From: Dysidea avara
Lineage: Eukaryota > Porifera > Demospongiae > Dictyoceratida > Dysideidae
Direction of reading: 5' to 3'
Assembly (NCBI RefSeq): GCF_963678975.1
Contig: NC_089280.1
Span: 16,528,780 to 16,592,779, forward strand
DNA: 64,000 bases
Position 1 is the stretch's first letter, and the number at the start of each line of letters is the position of its first letter. Shown here in pieces: positions 55,816 to 64,000 of the stretch. Position numbers and translations under genes: made by a program. The notes under the pieces were generated by a model that worked only from the letters and a program-made list of their open reading frames with translations, did no database searches and was not told where the DNA came from.

Positions 55816-57290
55816 ATCAAGACACACGGTAGTGTGTCGTGCGGCCCAAGAAGCCGGCGCGCAACCCCGTGAGTATATTGACAGGAAGAAAGAAAACGCA
55901 ATTTTCGCACTTCCGTAGCTCTGTGCTGGCTTGATGAAACAAGACGAATTTTGCTGTGTACATTCCCTCCAACTTCAGTACTCCACATTCCAAATTTGAG
56001 CGAAATCGCTTCAGGCATTCCTGAGATATGCGACTTCAAAAATTGGCTTAGTTTCTTCGTTTTTTTTCTTCTTATTTTTCTTCCTCTTTTCGCACACTTA
56101 CAAAAACTGCTATAAAACGCGAACGCGTTATCCGATTGCCTTGAAATTTGGCACACAGAAGGGGGGTATAAAGGCGCATTTCGGTACCAACTTTGGCTGG
56201 AATACGATAAACAGGCAAAGAGTTATGAGCGATTATGCACGAAAAATAACACCAATATGTTGTCACGCCTACAGGGTAAACCGCGTATGGGAAGAAGCTG
56301 AAAATCGGTGGGTGAATAGGTTAACTATTGAACCTCAAACCTTTTGTGGTTTGAAAGAAATCGAGCTAAAAACCAGGAAGATACAGCGAAAAAATCAACA
56401 GTGTGTAACAATTACGCAATCGAGATTAGCTAATAAAAACGACTGCTTGCCACGCCTACCAGATAAACCGCTTGGGGTAATGCTTTGAAAATTGCTGTAC
56501 AGATGGAGTTATCATCTTAGAAAGGCTCTTCAATGGTGTAGAAGAATCAGACTTAAGAGTGCTCTGTACAGTCCGCTTATATGGCTTCCCATGAAATTTA
56601 ATTTGTACTATAACTTACAAATGGTTTTAGCAAATGTCCTGTACTTTTTTACTGGATATAAGCTAACACTAGTACACAGTTTAGTCCAAACCCAACTGCT
56701 AAATTTGCTTTAGAACATGAGTTACAGTTTTTCCCTTTATACTAGAACTAGTCCTACAGTTTACACACTAGAACCTTGATACTTTTATGATACACTATGT
56801 TAAACAGCACAAACCATTGTGCATTTTTAGTTTTGTCTTTTAGCTTCTCAATCATCACATATTTATCTTTTGGGTTGACAGTCCCAGAAATCCTTGTTCT
56901 ACTTCTACGTTATTCATCATCTGAACTTGCTATTTCAAAATGGCAAACGCTCTTCTTTGGCAAATTTACTAAAGTAGCTTGTGTGAAAATTTCATGTCTA
57001 TTGGATTAAAAATGACGGAGTAGTTCTAATTTAAGTGATAGGGTGTAGAATAGCAAAATCCGTGTGCTTGTTGCTATGGGATACCTAATTTACAGGTACT
57101 AAAATGCGTCAACATGTCACAGACTAATAATATTTCTTTTAGTGCAAAACAGACTATGTTTTGGGAAGCCTTGTACGAACTGTACAGAGCACCCTTAAAG
57201 CCACGGAGTTATAATACGAAATCCAACTTGGTGCAACAAGTGCGAGATCGAGATACTCTAATAGAGCAGTCATCCTAATAGAGCAGTCAC
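55816..57290 (+). repeat. Composite repeat B: head
   Basis: Same order as 21836-22649. The open frame at 56141-56488 is almost the same protein as at 22164-22481 (FGWNTINRQRVMSDY, VWEEAENRWVNRLTIEPQTF). It is enlarged by the insertion at 56557-57194. It ends with CTAATAGAGCAGTCA motifs before the satellite. Confidence 0.85.
56557..57194. mobile_element. 638-bp element at a TTAA site
   Basis: The ends GAGTGCTCTGTACAGT and ACTGTACAGAGCACCC are inverted (15 of 16). It is flanked by TTAA on both sides (56553-56556 and 57195-57198). The composite copy at 22.5 kb has a single TTAA at the homologous place. TTAA targets are typical of piggyBac and Kolobok elements. No transposase is present. Confidence 0.88.
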
Positions 57291-59052
57291 CCTGAACAGA
57301 ATTCAAGAGATCAGTTAGAAATAAGTAACCTGTATAGAGATCAGCTACAAACAAATCACCCTGTAGAGAGTTCAGCTACAAACAATTCACCCTGTTCAGA
57401 CATCAGTTAGAAGAAGTTTTCTTGTAGAGAGTTCAGTTACAAACAAATCACCCTGTTGAAAGATCAGCTAGAAGAAGTTACCTTGTAGAGAGTTCAGCTA
57501 CAAAGAAACCATCATGTAGAGAATTCAGCCGAAAACAAATCACGTGTAGAGAGTTCAGCTACAAACAAATCTCCCTGTAGAGAGATCAGCTAGAAGAAGT
57601 TTCCTTGTAGAGAGTTCTGCTACAAACAAATCACCCTGTAGAGAGATCAGCTAGAAGAAATCACCTTGTAGAGAGTTCAGCTTCAAAGAAACAATCATGT
57701 GAGAGTTCAGGTACAAACAAATTGTCCTGTAGAGAGATCAGCTAGAAGAAGTTACCTTGTAGAGAGTTCAGCTACAAAGAAACCACCATGTAGAGAGTTC
57801 AACTACAAACAAATCATCCTGTAGAAAGATCAGCTATAGAAGAAATCACCTTGTAGAGAGTTCAGCTACAAAGAAACCATCATGTAGAGAGTTCAGCTAC
57901 AAACAAATCGGCCTGTAGAGAGATCAGCTAGAAGAAATTACCTTGTAGAGAGTTCAGCTACAAAGAAACCATCATGTAGAGAGTTCAGCTGCAAACAAAT
58001 CACCTGTAGAGAGTTCAGCTAGAAGAAATTACCTTGTAGAGAGTTCAGCTACAAAGAAACCATCATGTAGAGAGTTCAGCTGCAAACAAATCATCCTGTA
58101 GAGAGTTCAGCTAGAAGAAGTCACCTTTTAGAGAGTTCAGCTACAAAGCAACCACCATGTAAAGAGTTCAGCTACAAAAAAATCAATCACCCTGTAGAAA
58201 GATCAGCTAGAAGAAGTTACCTTGTAGAGAGTTCAGCTACAAAGAAACCACCATGTAGAGAGTTCAGCTGCAAATAAATCACCCTGTAGAGAATTCAGCT
58301 ACAAACAAATCACCCTGTAGAAAGATCAGCTAGAAGAAGTTACCTTGTAGAGAGTTCAGCTGCAAAGAAACCACCATGTAGAGAGTTCAGCTAGAAACAA
58401 GTCACCCTGTAGAGAGATCAGATAAAAACAAGTCACCCTGTAGAGAGTTCAGCTAGAAGAAGTCACCTTGTAGAGAGTTCAGCTACAAAGAAACTACCAC
58501 GTAGAGAGTTCAGCTGCAAAAAAATCACCCTGTAGAGAACTCAGCTACAAACAAATCGCCCTGTAGAAAGATCAGCTAGAAGAAGTTACCTTGGAGAAAG
58601 TTCAGCTACAAAGAAACCATTTTGTAAAGAGCTCAGCTGCAAACAAATCACCTGTACAGAATTCAGCTACGAACAAATCACCCTGTAGAGAGATCAGCTA
58701 TAAAAAGTTACCTTGTAGAGAGTTCAGCTACAAAGAAACCACCATGTAAAGAGTTCAGCTGCAAAGAAATCACCCTGTAGAAAATTATGCCAGAAACAAA
58801 TTGCCCTGTAGAAAGATCAGTTAGAAGAAGTTACCTTGTAGAGAGTTCAGCTACAAAGAAACCATTCTGTAAAGAGCTCAGCTGCAAACAAATCACCTAT
58901 ACAGAATTCAGCTACAAACACATCACCCTGTAGAGAGATCAGCTAGAAGAAGTTACCTTGTAGATCGTTCAGCTACAAACAATTCACCCTGTAGAGAGAG
59001 CAATTAGAAGAAGTCACCTTGTAGAGTGTTCAGTTACAAAGAAACCACCATG
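57291..59052 (+). repeat. Composite repeat B: ~30-bp satellite array
   Basis: About 1.76 kb of the same unit types as at 22650-24835, in the same orientation and with similar higher-order alternation. Confidence 0.95.
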
Positions 59053-59073
59053 GAGATTTCTGTAATCAATATA

Positions 59074-59312
59074 TGTGACCGGATTTGCGAAAAGGGGTCT
59101 TCCACACACATCCAATTCCGTAAACGTTGGAGACTATAACTCAGTGTTCAAGTAACATATTAACCTGAAACTTTCACCATGCATTCAGCTATAGTGGTGC
59201 TCACCACTGCCCAAATTTCAAGGCAATAGCTCTTTCCAATCTGAAGTTATCAATTATCAAAGTTGGCAAATTGGATGTGTGTGGAAGACCCCTTTTCGCA
59301 AATCCGGTCACA
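59074..59312. mobile_element. 239-bp MITE with ~40-bp inverted ends at TA
   Basis: TGTGACCGGATTTGCGAAAA and its complement form the outer ends; pairing continues through AGGGGTCTTCCACACACATCC. TA flanks both sides (Tc1/mariner-type target). It is absent from the tail of copies A and C. Confidence 0.88.
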
Positions 59313-59476
59313 TATGTATTATATATATAATTTGTACATTTACTGATAAAATATTTAAAGTACATCTACTTCATCTTTTCTTCTTCCTGTGGTAAAGAAA
59401 AAAAAACATAGGTTAAAAAAGTACCAAAGCTGGCCATAGGCCGGCTTTGGGGTATACAAATACAAAAAGAAATGAA
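59313..59476 (+). repeat. Composite repeat B: tail
   Basis: This is the same tail as 24836-25044 after the MITE, with the CTTCATCTTTTCTTCTTCCT block. Confidence 0.8.
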
Positions 59477-59794
59477 ATCTAATCCAAAACAGCCAAGCTG
59501 TAAAAAAAGTGTGCGGCCCTCAGAAAGGCTATGGTGAAAAAAGATGTGAAATCCAAGGTGGCGGCCAAGAAATGGCTGTGATGGTAGGTTAATGGTAAAA
59601 ATTTTAATAACGACAATTCAGGTGAATTTGGTCTTGGTACAAAATTCACCTGAATCGTTGTTATTAAAATTTTTACCATTAACCTACCATCACAGCCATT
59701 TCTTGGCCGCCACCTTGGATTTCACATCTTTTTTCACCATAGCCTTTCTGAGGGCCGCACACTTTTTTTACAGCTTGGCTGTTTTGGATTAGAT
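59477..59794. repeat. Long palindromic element, copy B
   Basis: 318 bp with the same perfect ends ATCTAATCCAAAACAGCC and complement. It is joined at once to the head of composite copy C through ATACGATAAAC. Confidence 0.95.
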
Positions 59795-60237
59795 ACGATA
59801 AACAGGCAGAGTTATTAGCAATTATTCACGAAAAATAACACCTGAATATGTTGTCACGCCTACAGAGTAAACCGCGTACGGGAAGAAGCTGAAAATCGGT
59901 GGGTGAATAGGTTAACTATTGAACCTCAAACCTTTTGTGGTTTGAAAGAAATCGAGCTAAAAATCAGGAAGATAGAACGAAAAAACCAACAGTGTGTAAC
60001 AATTACGCAATCGAGATTAACTAATAAAAAACGACTACTTTCCACACCCACCAGAAAAACCGCTTGGGTAATGCTTTGATATTCGCTGTACAGATGGAGT
60101 ATTCATCTTAGAAAGGATCTTCAATGGTGTAGAAGAATCAGACTTGAAGCCACGGAGTTATAACACAAAATCAAACTTGGTGTAGCAAGTGCGAGATCGA
60201 GATACTCTAATAGAGCAGTCACTCTAATAGAGCAGTC
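59795..60237 (+). repeat. Composite repeat C: truncated head
   Basis: It starts at ACGATAAACAGGCAGAG, about 400 bp into the head of copies A and B, and continues through NRWVNRLTIEPQTF-coding sequence. Two CTCTAATAGAGCAGTCA motifs close it at 60193-60240. Confidence 0.85.
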
Positions 60238-60905
60238 ACCCTGAAAAGAATTCAACAGATCAGCTAGAAACTAGTAACCTGTATAGAGATAAGCTACAAA
60301 CAATTCACCCTGTAGAGAGATCATCTAGAAGAAGCTATCTTGTAGGGAGTTCAACTACGTAGTTCAGCTAGAAGAACTCACCTTGTAGAGAGCTCAGCTA
60401 CAAAGAAACCACCACTGTCATGAAACAGGACACCTTTCTTTTATGTTAGTTAAATAATAGTTTCTAACATGATAGCAACACTCATAGCATTGTTCTGAAT
60501 TATGATTTTAGTGAAAAGATCGAGATACTCTAATAGAGCAGTCAGGTAATATAAACTACTCTAATATAACAGTCACTTAGCTGAAGTGGAAACCCCTTTT
60601 CAAAATTCCTGCGTACATCCCTGTGTAGAGTGTTCAGCTACAAACAAATTAACCTGTAGAAAGGTCAGCTAGAAGAAGTCACCTAGTAGAGAGTTCAGCT
60701 ACTAACTAGTGACCCTGTAGAGACAACAGCTAGAAGAAGTTACCTTGTAGAGAGTTCAGTTACAAACAAATCATCCTGTAGAGAGATCAGCTAGAAGAAG
60801 TTACCTTGTAGATAGTTCAGTTACAAACAATTCACCCTGTAGAGAGATCAGCTAGAAGGACTCACTTTGTGGAGTGTTCAGTTACAAAGAAACCACCATG
60901 TAGAA
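60238..60905 (+). repeat. Composite repeat C: short satellite, split
   Basis: Satellite units cover 60238-60412 and 60622-60905. Between them lies about 210 bp of other sequence with a further CTCTAATAGAGCAGTCA (60520-60543). Confidence 0.85.
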
Positions 60906-60984
60906 TTCTGTAATAAATATATGCATTATATATATATGTTATACTTTTGCCTCGCACTATGGCACCCTTTCCTAAATATGTATA

Positions 60985-61535
60985 TCTTTTGGCATATATT
61001 TCGAATACAATGATATCTGTAGTATAATATGTTAATACAACATCTCATCTCCCACTTGGAAGCAGTAACAGCAATTTCTAATGTTTTTACAGTAATTCCA
61101 TGGGATTAGCATGCTCAAGGAGTATGCACATGTGTTGCAGCCTGCAATCTTCTTGAAAATTGGTCCAATATTCCATAGCAACTGTTGCTAGGCAACAAAA
61201 TTTAAACCTGACCTAGTTATATGCCTTTTGGTGGTTGCTTAGCAACCGTTGCTATGGTGTCAAAAATTTTTTTAGAATTAGTAGTGGTTGTCTAGCGACG
61301 GTTGCTAGGCAACAATGTTGTTGCTAGGTAACAGGTATTGGTTACTATGGTACCACAAGTTGTCAAGTCGGACATGCCTAACTGGTAAAACAACTAAACA
61401 CTCAGTTTTTTTAGCCAATTAGATGCGTATATCAAATGTACAATGATATACTGATTCTATTGGCTAGTTTGCTGTAGTATATCAAAAATATACCACAAGC
61501 TGCTATTGGAGTTTTTGTACAGGACATGATATTGA
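60985..61535 (+). repeat. X-box-rich unit 1
   Basis: A ~0.55-kb unit that recurs at 61536-62095 and about 62516-63082. It holds palindromes of the RFX-site (X-box) type: GTTGCTAGGCAAC at 61184 and 61301, GTTGCTTAGCAAC at 61234, GTTGCTAGGTAAC at 61320, and a weaker GTTGTCTAGCGAC at 61287. Confidence 0.85.
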
Positions 61536-62095
61536 TGTTGTATTAGTATAATATGTTAATACAACATCTCGTCCCCCACTTGGAAGTAGTAACAGCAATT
61601 TCTACTGTTTTTATACCATTGTTAGTACTGGTAAGTAATTCTTTGTGATTAGCATGCTGAAGGAGTATGCACATGTGTTGCAGCCTGTAATCTTCTTGAA
61701 AATTGGTCCAACAATTCATAGCAACTGTTGCTAGGCAACCAAATTTAAACCTGACCTAGTTACATGCTTTTCGGTAGTTGCTTAGCAACCGTTGCTGTGG
61801 TGCAAAACCATTTCTAAACTCAGTATCGGTTACCTAGCAACGGTTGCTAGGCAACAATGTTGTTGCTAGGTAACAGGTATTGGTTACTATGGTACCAGTA
61901 GTTATCAAGTCGGACATGCCTAACTGATAAAACAACTAAACACTATCAAAAAATTTTAGCCAATCAGATGCGTATATCAAATGTACAAGTGATATACTGA
62001 TTCTATTGGCTAGTTTGCTGTAGTATATCAAAAATATACCACAAGCTGCTATTGGAGTTTTTGTACAGGACACGATATTGATGTTGTATTAATAT
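61536..62095 (+). repeat. X-box-rich unit 2
   Basis: Direct tandem copy of unit 1 with X-box-like palindromes at 61727, 61777, 61829 (GTTACCTAGCAAC), 61843 and 61862. Confidence 0.85.
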
Positions 62096-63462
62096 ATATA
62101 TATATTAATACCATACCTGTTTCACTGCCCATACAAAAGTCTCAATAGTAGCAGTGAAATTTATCCCGTATTTCACTGACAGCAGTGAAAAAGTTGTAAT
62201 TGTAATTTCATTGGCTAGAATTTATGTTAACAATGTAGCGCCAATTAGTGTCGACACGTGTTTAGTGTGTTTAGTACATAGTGACAAATTGCGTACATAG
62301 CAATGCTAATGCACAGCATGCGTATATGCAGCGAGTATGGTATTAACTGGGAATAGCATGGGTAGCAGTGAAATTTGGGATAAATACCACTCTTGTTGTA
62401 TTGGAAATGGTAAATTTCACTTGGCTTCGCCTCGTGAAATTTATCCCCATTTCCAATACAACACTCGTGATATTTATCCCAAATTTCACTGCTACCCATG
62501 CTATTACTAGTACATATATGATATCTGTAGTATGATATGTTAATACAACATCTCGTCTCCCGCTTGGAAGTAGTAACAGCAATTTCTACTGTTTTTATAC
62601 CATTGTTAGTACTGGTAAGTAATTCTTTGTGATTAGCATGCTGAAGGAGTATGCACATGTGTTGCAGCCTGTAATCATCTTAAAAATTGGTCCAACAATT
62701 CATAGCAACTGTTGCTAGGCAACCAAATTTAAACCTGACATAGTTACATGCTTTTTGGTGGTTGTTTAGCAACCGTTGCTATGGTGCCAAAATCATTTTT
62801 AGAATCAGTAGTGGTTGCCTAGCAACGGTTGCACGGTTGCTAGGCAACAATGTTGTTGCTAGGTAACAGGTATTGGTTACTATGGTACCAGTAGTTGTCA
62901 AGTCGGACATGCCTAACCGGCAAAACAACCAAACACTATTGAATAAATTTAGCCAATCAGATGCGTATATCAAATGTACAAGTGATATACTGATTGTATT
63001 GGCTAGTTTGCTGTAGTATATCAAAAATATACCACAAGTTGCTATTGGAGTTTTTGTACAGGACACGATATTGATGTTGTATTAGTACTAGTAATAGCAT
63101 GGGTAGCAGTGAAATTTGGGATAAATATCACGAGTGTTGTATTGGAAATTTACCATTTCCAATACAACAAGAGTGGTATTTATCCCAAACTTCACTGCTA
63201 CCCATGCTATTCCCAGTTAATACCATACTCGCTGCATATACGCATGCTGTGCATTAGCATTGCTATGTACGCAATTTGTCACTATGTACTAAACACACTA
63301 AACACGCGTCGACATTAATTGGCGCTACATTGTTAACATAAATTCTAGCCAATGAAATTACAATTACAACTTTTTCACTGCTGTCAGTGAAATACGGGAT
63401 AAATTTCACTGCTACTATTGAGACTTTTGTATGGGCAGTGAAACAGGTATGGTATTAATATA
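62096..63462. mobile_element. Foldback structure around X-box unit 3
   Basis: The arms, about 62096-62515 and 63083-63462, are inverted copies with landmarks ATTAATACCATACCTG / CAGGTATGGTATTAAT, CTGCTACCCATGCTATT and GCGCCAATTAGTGTCGAC. Each arm holds its own smaller palindrome (TGTATTGGAAAT / ATTTCCAATACA). X-box unit 3 sits between them. Confidence 0.85.
62516..63082 (+). repeat. X-box-rich unit 3
   Basis: It has palindromes GTTGCTAGGCAAC at 62711 and 62836, GTTGTTTAGCAAC at 62761 and a perfect GTTGCCTAGCAAC at 62814. A local duplication of GGTTGCAC occurs before 62836. Confidence 0.85.
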
Positions 63463-63606
63463 TATATAATTTGTACATTTATTGATAAAATCATAAACAT
63501 TTAAAGTATTCATCTGCTTCATCTTTTCTTCTTCCTGTGGAAAAGAAAAAAAAGATAGGTTAAAACAGTCCCAAAGCTGGGGTGTATAAATACAAAAAGA
63601 AGTGAA
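63463..63606 (+). repeat. Composite repeat C: tail
   Basis: The tail block with AATTTGTACATTTATTGATA and CTTCATCTTTTCTTCTTCCT resumes, so the X-box units and foldback interrupt composite copy C. Confidence 0.75.
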
Positions 63607-63936
63607 ATCTAATCCAAAACAGCCAAGCTGTAAAAAAAGAGTGCGGCCCTCAAAAAAGCTATGGTGAAAAAAGATGTGAAATCCAAGGTGGCGGCCAAGA
63701 AATGGCTGTGATGGTAGGTTAATGGTAAAAATTTTAATAATTACAATTCAGGTGAATTTTGTGCCAAGACCAAGCGGCACCAAAATTCACCTGAACTGTT
63801 GTTATTAAAATTTTTACCATTAACCTACCATCACAGCCATTTCTTGGCCGCCACCTTGGATTTCACATCTTTTTTCACCATAGCTTTTTTTTAGGTCTGC
63901 ATTCTTTTTTTACAGCTTGGCTGTTTTGGATTAGAT
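63607..63936. repeat. Long palindromic element, copy C
   Basis: 330 bp with ends ATCTAATCCAAAACAGCC / GGCTGTTTTGGATTAGAT. It has the CAAGCGGCACC loop sequence of copy A, which copy B lacks. Confidence 0.95.
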
Positions 63937-64000
63937 TATATATACATTATACCTTGCTAAAAAACCATAATTTTATTATTGCCATTGCTTTGATCTTGTG

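Overview
This window looks like an intron-rich, AT-rich animal genome, most likely a sponge. That is an inference from the Death-domain style, small introns in a captured transposase gene, and the mix of BEL, hAT-like, ISL2EU-like and MULE elements; no organism can be read directly from the sequence. No bacterial operon, rRNA gene or CRISPR array was seen. Most of the window is layered repetitive DNA, with two recognisable multi-exon genes on the + strand and one complete LTR retrotransposon on the - strand.

Gene 1 (about 13,989-35,958, +) is modular. A Death-domain exon, an acidic linker exon and a ubiquitin-like exon all start and end in phase 1. A tiny exon follows, then one long exon with an ADAR/ADAT1-type adenosine deaminase domain and a coiled-coil tail. 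All zinc and catalytic motifs of the deaminase are visible (HAE, PCG, second Cys). The introns hold hAT-like elements, a 2.1 kb 15/17-bp minisatellite, and (in the 13 kb last intron) a satellite-bearing composite repeat and a decayed ISL2EU-type transposon. The 5' end of the gene was not found.

Gene 2 (about 47,615-52,456, +) has 15 exons whose splice sites and phases all fit. It encodes a MULE transposase domain, a SWIM zinc finger, a CXXC zinc finger and a C-terminal Ulp1/SENP-type cysteine protease with His, Asp, Gln and Cys in place. One in-frame TGA interrupts it.

Layout. 0-13 kb: LINE fossils, five-bp-TSD hAT-like elements, and a ~1 kb family called R1 here that carries expanding 4-bp microsatellites. 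14-36 kb: gene 1 and its repeat-filled introns. 38.7-44.9 kb: a BEL/Pao element with identical 136-bp LTRs and a perfect 5-bp target duplication. 45-46 kb: decayed repetitive ORF. 47.6-52.5 kb: gene 2. 53-54 kb: inverted R1 copy. 55.3-63.9 kb: two tandem copies of the composite head-satellite-tail-palindrome repeat (copy A is inside gene 1). These are invaded by a TTAA-flanked element, a TA-flanked MITE, a foldback element and three ~0.55 kb units packed with X-box (RFX-site-like) palindromes.

The two fusion genes are the best candidates for something new: a Death-Ubl-deaminase protein that could tie RNA editing to cell-death or immune signalling, and a transposase-CXXC-SUMO-protease-like protein. 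Both functions are inferences from domains only.
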